A stretch of 64,000 nt of DNA from Paenibacillus shirakamiensis (GCF_017874255.1 NZ_JAGGLD010000003.1:248001-312000); one strand, 5' to 3'; counted from the stretch's first letter, positions 26,443 to 36,381 are shown. Numbers and translations are program-made. Notes: a model not told the origin generated them from the sequence alone.

Positions 26443-27387
26443 TTAGGACTGCATCAGAAGTTCTTCGCTTGTATGCTCCAAACTTTCAAGGTTATGGATA
26501 TTCAGTATACGAACGCTCTTATCAATTTTTTTGATGAGCCCCGCAAGAACATTCCCTGGTCCAATTTCCACAAATATATCTACACCTTGGGAGATAAGCC
26601 ACGCAATCGAATCTTCCCATAATACTGGGGCGTAGACCTGCTCCACTAAAAGTCTTGAAGCTTCAGACTCGCTTGCTACAGGACGTGCCGTAACATTAGC
26701 AACAACAGGAGCAGAACCTGCTGAGACGGTTACATGGCTAAGTTTAGCTTCCAGACGTTTAGCAGCGGATTTCATCAAGGAAGAATGGAATGGTCCACTC
26801 ACTTCTAGTGGTATGGCACGTTTGCCTCCAGCTTCTTTTACCCGCTCCACAACGGCTTGAACGCCTTCCGTGCTCCCAGACACTACAATTTGTCCTGGGC
26901 AGTTCACATTAGCTAATTCCACCACATGTCCTTCGCTTGTGATTGCAGCGCATAATTGACCTAACGCCTCACGTTCAGCACCAAGCACGGCCGCCATAGC
27001 ACCTTGCCCACCAGGTACGGCTTGCTCCATGAATTCTCCACGCGCCCGCACAATCGCCACAGCATCCTCAAAACTAAGCATACCCGCTGCAGTCAGCGCA
27101 CTATATTCTCCAAGACTATGCCCTGCAAAAAAGTCAGGGATAACGCCTTTTTCTCTAAATGCTTGATACAAAGCTATACTTGTTGTCAGTAAGGCCGGCT
27201 GAGTATTCGCGGTCATTTTCAGTTCTGACTCGGGTCCCTCAAAGATCATCTTGCTCAGGTCAAATCCTAGAATTTGATCTGCTTCTTCAAATCGTGCTTT
27301 GGCTTGAGGAAGGGCATCATACAGATCTTTGCCCATACCCACGCGCTGGGAACCTTGTCCCGGAAATACGAATGCTATTTTACCCAT
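26443..27387 (-). CDS. fabD: malonyl CoA-ACP transacylase
   Basis: 314 residues. Nucleophile elbow GHSLGEYSAL with S91, N-terminal FVFPGQGSQ oxyanion motif, and GPFHSSLM with the catalytic His. It loads malonyl groups onto ACP. Lies 75 bases after fabH in the FapR-controlled series. Confidence 0.97.
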   Translation of the reverse strand: MGKIAFVFPGQGSQRVGMGKDLYDALPQAKARFEEADQILGFDLSKMIFEGPESELKMTANTQPALLTTSIALYQAFREKGVIPDFFAGHSLGEYSALTAAGMLSFEDAVAIVRARGEFMEQAVPGGQGAMAAVLGAEREALGQLCAAITSEGHVVELANVNCPGQIVVSGSTEGVQAVVERVKEAGGKRAIPLEVSGPFHSSLMKSAAKRLEAKLSHVTVSAGSAPVVANVTARPVASESEASRLLVEQVYAPVLWEDSIAWLISQGVDIFVEIGPGNVLAGLIKKIDKSVRILNIHNLESLEHTSEELLMQS

Positions 27388-27461
27388 TACAGCTTATGCA
27401 CTCCTTCAGTCCCAACATGAACTTCGCAAGTCCTTCATGCCAGCATAAATATCGTTAAGTA

Positions 27462-28451
27462 TTACCAGACGAGAACGGAAGCACCCCATGTAAGACCGCC
27501 ACCAAAGCCAACCAGTAGAACGGTGTCGCCTTCTTTCATTCTTCCTTGCTCAGCCGCTTCTACGAGAGCAAGTGGAATGGAAGCCGCTGATGTATTGGCG
27601 TAACGGTCTACATTAATTACACACTTCTCCTCTGGTAAATCCAGTCGATTCATTGCAGATTGAATAATCCGAATATTGGCTTGATGCGGTACAAATAAGT
27701 CCACGTCTTCTTTGGTAATTCCTGCTTTTCTAAGCACATCATCCGTGGCAGTACCCATGACACGCACTGCGAATTTGAAGACTTCACGGCCATTCATGTA
27801 CATAAAGTGTTTGCCATTCTCAACCGTATCGGCTGAGGCGGGAAGCCTCGATCCACCGGCTTCTAATTTTAGAAGATCTGCCCCTGAACCTTCTGCACCC
27901 AGATCAAATGACTGGAATCCTCGGCCTTCTGGCACTTCACCTAAGATTACAGCGCCCGCTCCATCTCCGAACAGAACACAAGTGTTACGATCCGTGTAAT
28001 CCGTGATTCGGGATAACGTATCCGCCCCAATAACTAAGGCATTGTTATACATCCCTGTCTTGATAAAGTTCGTAGCCGTAGCCAAGCTATACACAAAACC
28101 TGAGCATGCCGCCGAGAGGTCAAATGCTGCCGCTTTCTTCGCTCCTAATTTTTCTTGGAGAATACAGGCTGTTGAAGGGAACGCAGTATCCGGCGTTACC
28201 GTCGCAATAATAATAAGGTCCAGTTCATGAGCCTCTAATCCGGCAGATTTCAATGCACGAACAGCTGCTTCATAAGCTAAATCGGATGTGGCTTGTTCTG
28301 GCGCAGCGATATGTCGCTCCCGAATACCCGTACGTGAGACAATCCATTCGTCATTTGTATCCACGATTTTCTCAAGATCAGCGTTCGTCAGAATCTTTTC
28401 TGGAACATACATACCTGTGCCTACAATTCCTACGGAACGTAAATTCGTCAA
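27462..28451 (-). CDS. fabH: beta-ketoacyl-ACP synthase III
   Basis: 329 residues. C116 in DLSAACSGFVYSL, VPHQANIRII with the active-site His and the NTSAASIP Asn motif form the KAS III triad. It starts fatty acid synthesis from acyl-CoA primers (branched primers in Bacillales). TTG start overlaps the plsX stop region behind GGGGAGAG, showing tight coupling to plsX. Confidence 0.96.
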   Translation of the reverse strand: MTNLRSVGIVGTGMYVPEKILTNADLEKIVDTNDEWIVSRTGIRERHIAAPEQATSDLAYEAAVRALKSAGLEAHELDLIIIATVTPDTAFPSTACILQEKLGAKKAAAFDLSAACSGFVYSLATATNFIKTGMYNNALVIGADTLSRITDYTDRNTCVLFGDGAGAVILGEVPEGRGFQSFDLGAEGSGADLLKLEAGGSRLPASADTVENGKHFMYMNGREVFKFAVRVMGTATDDVLRKAGITKEDVDLFVPHQANIRIIQSAMNRLDLPEEKCVINVDRYANTSAASIPLALVEAAEQGRMKEGDTVLLVGFGGGLTWGASVLVW

Positions 28452-29447
28452 TTAAACTCTCTCCCCATTACTAAATTCCTTTGAAATACTCTCAATCAAT
28501 TGACCCTGAAGTGCTATACGAGCTTGCCGAAAAGCATTCTTAATGGCTCCTGCATCTGAGGAACCATGTCCCTTCACAACCAGACCACCCAATCCAAGCA
28601 AAGGTGCACCGCCATGTTCTTTGTAATCCATCATGGTCTTCAATCCCCGAAGTTCAGGCATAAGTACAGCAGCGGCCAATTTATTTTTGAGTGAACTGCT
28701 AAATTTCTCTTTCAAAATGGAAAACATAGCTCCCGCCGTGCCTTCCAACGATTTAAGCAATATATTCCCGGCAAATCCATCACAGATCAGCACATCACAG
28801 GCACCAGATAATACCCCATGTGCTTCAATATTCCCGACAAAATGAATAGGCAACTGTTCTAGCAGCGGGTACGCAGCCTTCGTTAGTTCATTGCCTTTAA
28901 TCGCTTCCGTCCCTACGTTCAAAAGCCCTACTCGCGGCTTCTCTAGTCCATGAACTTTCTGACGGTAGACGCTCCCCATAAGTGCATACTGTGCCAAATG
29001 TTCAGGCTTAGCGTCCATATTAGCTCCAAGATCTAATGCCAGCACACCGCGGCCATCCATCGTAGGAATCATAGGAGCAAGCGCTGGTCGCTCTATACCT
29101 TCCATTCTCCCTACTACCAAAAGTCCCGTCGTCATCAGGGCACCCGTGTTGCCTGCAGAGATCATGGCATCGGCTTCCTTTTCTCGAACCATACGACCGG
29201 CCACGACCATGGAGGCATCCTTTTTACGGCGAACCGCTCTTACGGGCTCATCTTCTGCCCCAATAACTTCAGAAGCGTGACGAATACTTAGGTTCGAAGG
29301 CTTTTCGGTAAGGAGTGGCTCAAGAATTGCTTTGTCTCCTACCAGCACGATCTCAATATCTTTCCATTCCTTAGCGGCAGCTATGGCACCCTCTACATTA
29401 CATTGCGGCGCATGGTCTCCACCCATCGCATCAATGGCGATCAACAT
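28452..29447 (-). CDS. plsX: phosphate acyltransferase PlsX
   Basis: 331 residues from ATG 29447 ([20 protein letters not shown]), with AAGGAGG upstream. Family landmarks are the N-terminal [17 protein letters not shown] and [10 protein letters not shown]. It converts acyl-ACP to acyl phosphate for PlsY, the first step of phospholipid synthesis. Its start overlaps the end of fapR, as in Bacillus. Confidence 0.97.
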   Translation of the reverse strand: MLIAIDAMGGDHAPQCNVEGAIAAAKEWKDIEIVLVGDKAILEPLLTEKPSNLSIRHASEVIGAEDEPVRAVRRKKDASMVVAGRMVREKEADAMISAGNTGALMTTGLLVVGRMEGIERPALAPMIPTMDGRGVLALDLGANMDAKPEHLAQYALMGSVYRQKVHGLEKPRVGLLNVGTEAIKGNELTKAAYPLLEQLPIHFVGNIEAHGVLSGACDVLICDGFAGNILLKSLEGTAGAMFSILKEKFSSSLKNKLAAAVLMPELRGLKTMMDYKEHGGAPLLGLGGLVVKGHGSSDAGAIKNAFRQARIALQGQLIESISKEFSNGERV

Positions 29448-30060
29448 GTTGTGTGCCTCCTTCGCTTGCTTCTTCTTTAGCTGAACGATAGATGACGAAG
29501 TTCCCTTGGAAGACCATTTCTTCACCTACGTATGTAAATACTTCCACCTTGGCCTTGCCTTTATTTCCTGCCTCTGACCTTACATAGGCTTTAGCAATAC
29601 ACTTTTCTCCTAAATGAACCGAACGCACAAAACGAATATCCGCCGATGAGGTCAATGCGATTTCATCATTTATGACGGCTACTGCAAGTGAGTTCGCCTG
29701 TGCAAACACATGATGCCCTCTAGCAATGCCTGTGCGTGAAAATACATGTTCATCTTTAATCTCAAAAATTGAAATTCCGCTCTTGTCCAACTGTAAATCT
29801 ACAATATCTCCGATAATCTCATGCAGTGGTAACGACCGGACCTGATCATAGCTCAGCTCGGCCATCAGTTTCATCCGCTCCCGAAGCTCAGGTATGCCCA
29901 GCTCTAAGCGGTCTAGGCGAATAGTCTGTATACTCACTTTCAACTGGCGTGTCAGCTCTTGATCCGTAATAAAGGGATTCTCCTCAATCATCCGGACGAG
30001 TTGCTGCTGTCTAGCCCGTTTAGGCACTCGTTCAATAACGTTCGCCCCCTCTGCAATCAT
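29431..30060 (-). CDS. fapR: transcription factor FapR, regulator of lipid synthesis
   Basis: 209 residues. N-terminal HTH ([37 protein letters not shown]) and C-terminal hot-dog malonyl-CoA-binding domain ([44 protein letters not shown]). It represses fatty acid genes and is released by malonyl-CoA. The ATG at 30060 lacks a clear Shine-Dalgarno; a GTG at 30027 would give a protein nearer to Bacillus length. A FapR box covers its own promoter. Confidence 0.95.
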   Translation of the reverse strand: MIAEGANVIERVPKRARQQQLVRMIEENPFITDQELTRQLKVSIQTIRLDRLELGIPELRERMKLMAELSYDQVRSLPLHEIIGDIVDLQLDKSGISIFEIKDEHVFSRTGIARGHHVFAQANSLAVAVINDEIALTSSADIRFVRSVHLGEKCIAKAYVRSEAGNKGKAKVEVFTYVGEEMVFQGNFVIYRSAKEEASEGGTQHVDRH

Positions 30061-30085
30061 CTATTTGGTGGTCTATATGAACTCG

Positions 30086-30108
30086 ATTATATTAGAACCT
30101 GGTACTAA
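30086..30108 (-). promoter_or_regulatory. fapR promoter with FapR operator
   Basis: The 17-bp element at 30092-30108 reads TTAGTACCAGGTTCTAA on the minus strand and agrees well with the FapR consensus (TTAGTACCTGGTACTAA-type palindrome). It directly abuts TATAAT (30091-30086), so binding would block RNA polymerase. This implies autoregulation and malonyl-CoA control of fapR-plsX-fabH-fabD and probably the genes beyond. Confidence 0.85.
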
Positions 30109-30140
30109 GGTAATTATAAATCATCCTCTACTAAAAAGAA

Positions 30141-30170
30141 AGAACCTTCCCCTACCTAGGTGAAGGCTCT
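30141..30170 (-). terminator. terminator after rpmF
   Basis: A nine-bp stem AGAGCCTTC/GAAGGTTCT with a 12-base loop followed by TTCTTTTT on the minus strand, between the rpmF stop and the fapR promoter. Confidence 0.7.
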
Positions 30171-30230
30171 AGTAATTCTCAAAAAAAATAGCACCCCATC
30201 CAAGATGTAGGCACTACTTTGATTGTCGGA

Positions 30231-30404
30231 CTATTGCTTGATAATTTCTCTTGCTTTGTATGTTCCACATACTTTACATACGTGGTGAGCAAGCTTCAAT
30301 TCTCCGCATTGTTCACATTTTACCATGCCCGGCACAGCCAATTTGAAATGCGTGCGACGTTTGTCACGACGCGTTTTGGACGTTCTCCGTTGAGGTACTG
30401 CCAT
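30231..30404 (-). CDS. rpmF: 50S ribosomal protein L32
   Basis: 57 residues from ATG 30404 ([21 protein letters not shown]) behind AAGGAGGTGG. It is the zinc-containing form, with C-x2-C (CEQC) and C-x2-C (CKVC) pairs. Directly after the yceD-type gene, the usual arrangement. Confidence 0.98.
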   Translation of the reverse strand: MAVPQRRTSKTRRDKRRTHFKLAVPGMVKCEQCGELKLAHHVCKVCGTYKAREIIKQ

Positions 30405-30446
30405 GGTTCCCACCTCCTTATTCAAGTCAACCGTTAGTGCATCATC

Positions 30447-30959
30447 TTATTCTTTAAAAAAGTCTTTGAGCGCCGCAAGACGCGGATCGATGACTTCTCT
30501 ATCACAGCCGCATTCCTGTTCATTCAAGTCAGCTCCGCATGTAGAACACAGACCTTTACAGTCGTCTTTACATACAGCAGCAAAAGGAAGATTCAAAAGC
30601 AAGGCTTGTTCAACATAGGGAACAAGGTCCACGTTATCGTCTGCAACGTTGATGATATCGTTTTCTTCATCCTGAACTTCTTCACCTTTAGGCAGATGCT
30701 TGAATGATTCATGAAAATAGGTACGGATCTGTTTCTTCAAGGGCTTCAGACAGCGGGAGCAGGTCATATCCAGTTCCACCGATAAGTTTCCCGTCACATC
30801 CACGATGCCTTCACTGTTGAACATCAGTTGAAGATCAGCAGTCAAAGGACTGATATGGGTAATATCGTTGCGGTCCCGGACGACATTCGTTACATCCAGT
30901 GCCTTATGAATAGCTACAGGCCCTTCGGCTGCTGCTATTTTACGAAATTGAAAGTGCAT
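30447..30959 (-). CDS. YceD/DUF177 family protein
   Basis: About 170 residues from ATG 30959 (HFQFRKIAAAEGPVAIHKALD), with TGGAGTGG upstream; the frame extends 19 codons further into the promoter and that part is discarded. DUF177 signature: CSRCLKPLKKQIRTYFHESF and the C-terminal four-cysteine CKDDCKGLCSTCGADLNEQECGC. Associated with 23S rRNA and L32 accumulation; always paired with rpmF. Bacillus ylbN equivalent. Confidence 0.93.
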   Translation of the reverse strand: MHFQFRKIAAAEGPVAIHKALDVTNVVRDRNDITHISPLTADLQLMFNSEGIVDVTGNLSVELDMTCSRCLKPLKKQIRTYFHESFKHLPKGEEVQDEENDIINVADDNVDLVPYVEQALLLNLPFAAVCKDDCKGLCSTCGADLNEQECGCDREVIDPRLAALKDFFKE

Positions 30960-30986
30960 GTTCACCACTCCAAACAAACAAAAATT

Positions 30987-31016
30987 ATTATACCGATTTT
31001 GGCAGAGTTTTGTCAA
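30987..31016 (-). promoter_or_regulatory. promoter of yceD-rpmF
   Basis: Perfect -35 TTGACA (31016-31011) and -10 TATAAT (30992-30987) hexamers on the minus strand with an 18-base spacer, just upstream of the yceD start. Confidence 0.9.
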
Positions 31017-31188
31017 TAACTTATACGTCTTTCTCCCTAATTATACAAACCCTCTTTAAGAAAAAGGACGCATCTCTATCCGAAGAAGTCAGATTTATAT
31101 ATTATAGCACTTTTATTCGGTAAATGCTCAGTCTTCGTGGTATCATTTTTGGAAGAGCATCACTTATGAACCTTCAGGAGGTAATTTT

Positions 31189-32418
31189 TTGCATATTAAT
31201 GGCCTCATTGTTGAATATAATCCGCTACATAACGGACATGTCTATCATTATACTCAGGCTCTTCAAAGCTCAGGTGCGGAGGCCACGATCGCCGTCATGA
31301 GCGGCAATTTTCTGCAAAGGGGCGAACCCGCTATCGCCTCGAAATGGGCGCGTACCGAGATGGCGCTGCATATGGGCGCCGATGTGGTTATTGAGCTTCC
31401 GGTCGGCTATGCCGTGCAGCCGGCGGAATGGTTCGCGTACGGGGCGGTGTCGCTGCTACAGGCGACGGGGCTCGTGACGCATTTGGTCTTTGGCAGTGAG
31501 GAGGGGGATACCTCCAAGCTGCATGAGCTTGCAGCGCTGCTCGCTACCGAGAGCAGCGAGCTTACACGCCAAGTGGCCGAGCATCTGGCCACGGGCGTGA
31601 GCTATCCCGCCGCCTACGCAGCGGCGGCGGCTTCGCTGCTGCGCGGCGCGTCCGCAGACGGCGCGCGCGAGCTCTTACAGCAGCCCAACAATGCGCTTGG
31701 GCTGCACTATTTGATCGCGCTGCGCCGCTTAGGCAGCGCGATCCAGCCGCTTACAATCCGGCGCGAAGCAGCCGGATATCACGATGCGCAGCCGGGGGCA
31801 GGGCGCATTGCCAGCGCGACGGCCGTGCGGCGGCTCCTGCTGGAGTCGGGGCTTGCGGCAGCTAGTCCCTATCTCCCCGATTATACTGCAAGCATTCTAG
31901 CCCGTGAGATGGAAGCGGGACGGGCGCCCATAACTTGGGATACGCTTCGCCAGCCCTTATTCCATGAATTACTAGTTCAGTCTCCTGCCAAATTAGCTCA
32001 ACTACTTGAAGTGACCGAGGGACTGGAGCACCGAATCGCCAAAGTCTTGCCTATCTTGCCTGAACTTTCTGTAAATCACTTACTTCAAGCTCTAAAGACT
32101 AAGCGGTATACACATACCAAGCTTCAGCGGATGTTAGTCCATATTTTATTGCAGCATCCACGTGAGCTATTCACTCGCGAGAAGCTAGCGCAAGGTCCTG
32201 CCTATATTCGCGTACTAGGATTCACCAGCAAGGGGCAGCAGCTCTTAAAGCGCATGAAAAAGACGGCATCGTTACCGATTCTAACGAAGCCGTCTGATCT
32301 GGATGATGTATATCTTACGCTGGACATTCAAGCTGCTGCTGTATATGCCAATGCTAATTCACTAGGTCAGGCTATTGAAGCTTTTCGTGACTATCGCCAG
32401 CCTCCTATTCGGATTTAG
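31189..32418 (+). CDS. tmcAL: tRNA(Met) cytidine acetate ligase TmcAL (YlbM)
   Basis: 409 residues, TTG start behind AGGAGGT. N-terminal nucleotidyltransferase-like motif GLIVEYNPLHNGHVYH with HxGH, then AVMSGNFLQRGEPAI and KWARTEMAL. YlbM makes N4-acetylcytidine at the wobble position of elongator tRNA-Met using acetate and ATP. The central part (about 31340-31870) is much more GC-rich than the rest and Ala-rich at protein level. Convergent with the ylbL-type gene. Confidence 0.93.
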   Translation: MHINGLIVEYNPLHNGHVYHYTQALQSSGAEATIAVMSGNFLQRGEPAIASKWARTEMALHMGADVVIELPVGYAVQPAEWFAYGAVSLLQATGLVTHLVFGSEEGDTSKLHELAALLATESSELTRQVAEHLATGVSYPAAYAAAAASLLRGASADGARELLQQPNNALGLHYLIALRRLGSAIQPLTIRREAAGYHDAQPGAGRIASATAVRRLLLESGLAAASPYLPDYTASILAREMEAGRAPITWDTLRQPLFHELLVQSPAKLAQLLEVTEGLEHRIAKVLPILPELSVNHLLQALKTKRYTHTKLQRMLVHILLQHPRELFTREKLAQGPAYIRVLGFTSKGQQLLKRMKKTASLPILTKPSDLDDVYLTLDIQAAAVYANANSLGQAIEAFRDYRQPPIRI

Positions 32419-33439
32419 GTGGTAGCTTACTTAGATAATCCAGCACGTCCTGCGCTTTTTTGACGGAAATCAGCTTCATATTCGTGCCGATTTCATCGGC
32501 TTTTTTCTTCGCTATATCATAATTTTTCTCAGGCACAAAAAATAGATCGGCTTTTTCCCGGTTGGCAGCCACAATTTTGAACTGAACGCCGCCAATAGGT
32601 CCTACACTCCCGTCGGTACCGATGGTTCCTGTACCTGCAATTCGGTAGCCTTTACTAAGATCTCCTGGAGTTAATTGATTGTAGATTTCCATCGTGAACA
32701 TAAGTCCCGCAGAAGGTCCACCAATTTGTGTGGATGCAAATTCCACTTGTTTGTTGGGGTCGTTCGCTTTTACCTTTCGGTATTCTCCCAGACTCACTCC
32801 AAGTCCCGCTCGAACTTCTCCGGTCGCTGCATCTTTGAGCGGAATCAGTTCCACATTCTCGTTCATTCTTTTCCCATCCCGCTCAAGTAAGACCTGGACA
32901 TGGTCGCCTACCTTATGTCCCCGAAGAGCCGATGACAAGTCTTCAAACCGCGTTAGCGCCTTTCCCTCAATCTCTCTTACGATATCCCCCGACACGAAAT
33001 TTCCCTTGGGCGCAGGATCTTTGGATAACGCGACGATAAAAACATATTCCGGTACAATCTGGTAAGGAACTTTAGCTAGATTGTAGGCTTCAGTCATCGC
33101 ATTCGATTGAGAATCCGTCATGTAATACACTTGCTGTGTCTCATATTCCTTCGTTCCCTGATCTTTTGGTTTCTCTACAATCTCCGATTGCCGATTAAAT
33201 CTAGACATAGCTAATAAAGCCAAGTTCGCGTATGTAACCGATACCGTAGTAAGCATAAAGGTCCCCTTTTCTTCCGGATCGCCTACCTTGACCTTAATCA
33301 TCGGTTTTACTTCTTCCGCAGTCCCCGGTTGCTCAATCATATAAGGTGTTGGTAAATAGACGATAACGTAGACCAGAATAGCGACGATAATGACGTATAT
33401 CGTAGATTTCAGTAAGGTTTTTGAGCTTCTTTGTTGCAA
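32405..33439 (-). CDS. YlbL-type PDZ/Lon-like serine protease
   Basis: 344 residues from TTG 33439, nine bases after AAAGGAG; the open frame extends to 33643 but overlaps the divergent ylbJ. One N-terminal membrane helix, a PDZ domain (VSGDIVREIEGKALTRFEDL) and an S16 Lon-type domain with nucleophile S243 in IGGPSAGLMF and K288 in GGVQFK. Bacillus YlbL degrades the division inhibitor YneA. The last 14 bases overlap the 3' end of tmcAL on the opposite strand. Confidence 0.93.
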   Translation of the reverse strand: MQQRSSKTLLKSTIYVIIVAILVYVIVYLPTPYMIEQPGTAEEVKPMIKVKVGDPEEKGTFMLTTVSVTYANLALLAMSRFNRQSEIVEKPKDQGTKEYETQQVYYMTDSQSNAMTEAYNLAKVPYQIVPEYVFIVALSKDPAPKGNFVSGDIVREIEGKALTRFEDLSSALRGHKVGDHVQVLLERDGKRMNENVELIPLKDAATGEVRAGLGVSLGEYRKVKANDPNKQVEFASTQIGGPSAGLMFTMEIYNQLTPGDLSKGYRIAGTGTIGTDGSVGPIGGVQFKIVAANREKADLFFVPEKNYDIAKKKADEIGTNMKLISVKKAQDVLDYLSKLPPKSE

Positions 33440-33548
33440 TAAGGGTCTCTCCTTTTTGTCACCTACATCGCACAGGTGCTGGTCTGAATGTTCGTGTACT
33501 AGCATAAATTGGACTAGACCTATTACAAATCTATGAGGTGAACTTACC

Positions 33549-34793
33549 ATGAACCCCCATAAATCTGAGCAAATTCCTATCCCCCATGAGCACAGCCTTA
33601 TGGTCACGATTAGCCTTGGATTAGGCGCTGTCCTGTTAGCCATCTGTGTTGTGCAAAACCCTGGTGCAGCTTTTGAGGCAGCCCTTCAGGGACTTACACT
33701 CTGGTGGAGAATTGTCTTTCCAGGCCTGTTACCTTTTTTGATGTTATCTCAGATGTTAATAGCTTATGGGTTTGTTCATGCTTTAGGACAGATGTTAAAT
33801 CCTTTTTTCCGAAAATTATTAGGCATACCAGGCTCCGCCGCTTGGTTAATCCCGCTGGGTCTGACGGCTGGATTTCCTGCGGGAGCTGAAGCTGCTGCAC
33901 AATTGTACAAAAAAAATCAACTGTCAGCTCGAGATGCCGAACGTCTAGCAGCCCTATCTCACTTTTGTAATCCCATGCTGCTTATTGTCGTCATTGGTAC
34001 CGGTTTTCTACACCGTCCTGCGTTAGGACTTCTCCTAGCTTCCATTCACGTACTTTCTGGCCTAATTGCGGGTATGGCCTTTCATCTTTTGATGCAGATG
34101 CAGCGCAAAAAAACATCTCTATCCTCTTCACAAGCAGAGATAGCATCCGATCGCCATGTCTCTTGGCTACGTTCAACTTCAAGTCGAATGAATGAAGCTA
34201 GATTGCTGGATGGACGAAGTTTTGGCAAGCTATTAGGAGATACCGTGACCACGTCTGTTCAGACGCTCATGATGGTAGGTGGGTATATGTTAATCTTTGC
34301 TGTCATCCTTCGGATGGCTGGACAGTTTCTACCCGACACCATCGCATCTTATATTCTACCGGGATTAGTTGAGATTCATTTAGGAGCCTATGCTGTAGCT
34401 GAATCTGCTATCTCATCCCCCGCCTTCCAAGCTGCCCTTCTTAGCGCAATCCTAGGATGGAGTGGTCTATGTGCTTATCTTCAAGTACAAGCCGTAATGA
34501 TCTCTGCTGGACTACGCATACAAGGATTTATTCTTATGCGTCTACTGCACGCAATCACTGCATTTGGACTGACTTTTTTGTTATGGATACCCCTTGTCCG
34601 CATATTTCCAGAGGCTCTACCTACCTATTTGGCAAATGGCATGTCAATGGCTGGTTATAATAGTGCTGCCATACTGCCAGGCTGGAAACAAGCTCTTTTC
34701 CTATGGCCTTGGCAAAGTATTATTCTCACCATTACCATAGCATCTCTCATCCTTTTCTCCCTGATCTGGAAAAAACAGCAGTCTAAGCTATAG
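33549..34793 (+). CDS. ylbJ: sporulation integral membrane protein YlbJ
   Basis: 414 residues, many hydrophobic helices, two nucleoside-transporter-like gate domains: GLTLWWRIVFPGLLPFLMLSQML and the mirrored GKLLGDTVTTSVQTLMMVGGYML. GAGGTG lies eight bases before ATG. In Bacillus ylbJ is SigE dependent and needed for spore dipicolinic acid or resistance. Divergent from ylbL and convergent with coaD, a rearrangement of the Bacillus ylbI-ylbJ-ylbK-ylbL order. Confidence 0.92.
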   Translation: MNPHKSEQIPIPHEHSLMVTISLGLGAVLLAICVVQNPGAAFEAALQGLTLWWRIVFPGLLPFLMLSQMLIAYGFVHALGQMLNPFFRKLLGIPGSAAWLIPLGLTAGFPAGAEAAAQLYKKNQLSARDAERLAALSHFCNPMLLIVVIGTGFLHRPALGLLLASIHVLSGLIAGMAFHLLMQMQRKKTSLSSSQAEIASDRHVSWLRSTSSRMNEARLLDGRSFGKLLGDTVTTSVQTLMMVGGYMLIFAVILRMAGQFLPDTIASYILPGLVEIHLGAYAVAESAISSPAFQAALLSAILGWSGLCAYLQVQAVMISAGLRIQGFILMRLLHAITAFGLTFLLWIPLVRIFPEALPTYLANGMSMAGYNSAAILPGWKQALFLWPWQSIILTITIASLILFSLIWKKQQSKL

Positions 34794-34794
34794 A

Positions 34795-35307
34795 TTATTT
34801 GCGATTTCTCTCTAAATACTTGAGCTTTAGCATCTCATTCACTTCATCGGGAACCAGATCCGCAACTTCCCCTTGGTAATGAGCAATTTCCTTTACTACA
34901 CTGGAACTTAAATAACTATATTTCGGGTTTGTCATCATAAAAATGGTCTCCACTTCACTGTTCAGCTTGTGATTTGTGGAAGCCATTTGCATTTCATATT
35001 CAAAATCAGTTACTGAACGAATGCCGCGCACAACGACATGAGCTTGTTTTTGAATCGTATAATTCACTAATAAATCTTGAAATGTATCGATCTCAACATT
35101 CGGCAGATGTCTCGTGGTCTGCTCAAGTAACGTCTTTCTTTCTTCTACCGTAAACAAAGGATTTTTACTCGTATTGTTGCTAATTGCGACTACCAAACGG
35201 TCGAACTGCTTCGCAGCACGCTGAATAATATCCATGTGTCCTTTGGTAACCGGATCAAAACTCCCCGGATATACTGCAATGCGCAGACCTAAGTTCACTT
35301 CATTCAT
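34795..35307 (-). CDS. coaD: phosphopantetheine adenylyltransferase
   Basis: 170 residues from ATG 35307 (RIAVYPGSFDPVTKGHMDII) with AGGAGGAAG upstream; the longer frame overlaps rsmD and is rejected. Nucleotidyltransferase TxGH motif TKGH and SSSVVKEIA near the C-terminus. Fourth step of CoA synthesis. Overlaps the rsmD 3' end by eight bases. Confidence 0.96.
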   Translation of the reverse strand: MNEVNLGLRIAVYPGSFDPVTKGHMDIIQRAAKQFDRLVVAISNNTSKNPLFTVEERKTLLEQTTRHLPNVEIDTFQDLLVNYTIQKQAHVVVRGIRSVTDFEYEMQMASTNHKLNSEVETIFMMTNPKYSYLSSSVVKEIAHYQGEVADLVPDEVNEMLKLKYLERNRK

Positions 35308-35902
35308 GATGCTCTTCCTCCTTATCCTGAACAGCTTGTGTGTCCCTGGACTTGTCGTAACTATAAATGGACACCGCTGTCTCTCCATATGCTGTCTTGC
35401 GGATACATTCGAAATTCCCGAATTGCTCAGGATAGACGTAAGAGGATTCATATTCCAGAACGAGTATAGCTTCATTTGCTAGTAACCCTAGTTCTTCCAT
35501 CTGAAGCATAAGCTGATCTCCATTTTTCATACGGTACGGTGGATCTAGGAATACGAGATCAAACTGCGTGTCCCTTTTGGATAGCGCCTTCAGCGCCCGC
35601 TGAGCATCATTCTTAAATACTTCAGCCTGTTCGGTTAACCGTGTAGCCGCAAGATTGGACTTAACGACTTCCAAGCTCTTATATTCCAAATCTACGAAGA
35701 CCGCCTTGTCCATCCCTCGGCTAAGCGCTTCAATGCCTAATCCCCCTGTTCCTGCGAAAAGATCCAGCGCTTGTCCCCCATCAAAATAAGGACCAATCAT
35801 ACTAAAAATGGCCTCTTTCACCTTATCTGTCGTCGGTCTAGTCCCTGTTCCTGGGACCGCCTTGAGCGGCCGACCTTTTGCACTGCCTGAAATTACCCGC
35901 AA
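35300..35902 (-). CDS. rsmD: 16S rRNA (guanine-966-N2)-methyltransferase RsmD
   Basis: 200 residues, TTG start. N-terminal RVISGSAKGRPLKAVPG, SAM motif LDLFAGTGGLGIEALSRG and catalytic FLDPPY. Modifies G966 of 16S rRNA. Translationally coupled with coaD. The ribosome site (AGGGTG) is weak. Confidence 0.95.
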   Translation of the reverse strand: MRVISGSAKGRPLKAVPGTGTRPTTDKVKEAIFSMIGPYFDGGQALDLFAGTGGLGIEALSRGMDKAVFVDLEYKSLEVVKSNLAATRLTEQAEVFKNDAQRALKALSKRDTQFDLVFLDPPYRMKNGDQLMLQMEELGLLANEAILVLEYESSYVYPEQFGNFECIRKTAYGETAVSIYSYDKSRDTQAVQDKEEEHHE

Positions 35903-35905
35903 CTT

Positions 35906-36345
35906 ATGTCACACCCTGTTCTCATCGTCACTAAGCCGTGTCGCTTTTTTATGACGATATCGTACCACACTCCGGATTAGATTGAAAAATACATTCCTCC
36001 GAATTCCCTTTTTTGTGAATACGAGGTATAAAACTAACCCGAACGGACAAACTGAAGATATCGACATCACCAAATGTCGTAGACAACCGCGGAGAAGACT
36101 TACGTTTCCCCATAAGCTCTTCGTCCGGTTTCTCCTCTCCCATGAGGGTGCTCTGAAAAGGGCACCCAATTTTTTTAATATTAGAACCCTTATATACCAA
36201 CCTTTCTTTCACAATAATATCGATAATGACAATATTTTGTTTACTGTCTCCTATTAGAATTTTCGCCAGATCTTTAAGGTCAGATTGATTTTATAGAGGT
36301 GTTTGCCGATAAAATTATGCACGTCACCAGAGTCATTTCATTTAA
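35906..36345. other. intergenic stretch with no confident gene
   Basis: Overlapping open frames exist on both strands (for example 35949-36212 minus), but they overlap each other, have no good ribosome site and encode no recognisable domain. I see no convincing gene here. Confidence 0.4.
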
Positions 36346-36355
36346 ATAAAAAAGT

Positions 36356-36381
36356 CCCTGTGACTGTCCACAGCCACAGGG
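36356..36381 (-). terminator. terminator after the WGxxGxxG gene
   Basis: CCCTGTGGCTG pairs with CAGTCACAGGG on the minus strand around a four-base loop; TTTTTT follows after one A-C step. Confidence 0.8.

Noticed and set aside
33440..33643. Longer YlbL start overlapping ylbJ
   Set aside because: The extension overlaps the divergent ylbJ start, whereas TTG 33439 has AAAGGAG at proper spacing.
35308..35475. Longer coaD start
   Set aside because: It lies within rsmD in another frame; the PGSFDP motif is 13 residues from the internal ATG as in other CoaD proteins.
35909..36212. Two overlapping minus-strand ORFs upstream of rsmD
   Set aside because: They overlap each other in different frames, have no clear Shine-Dalgarno and no recognisable domain.
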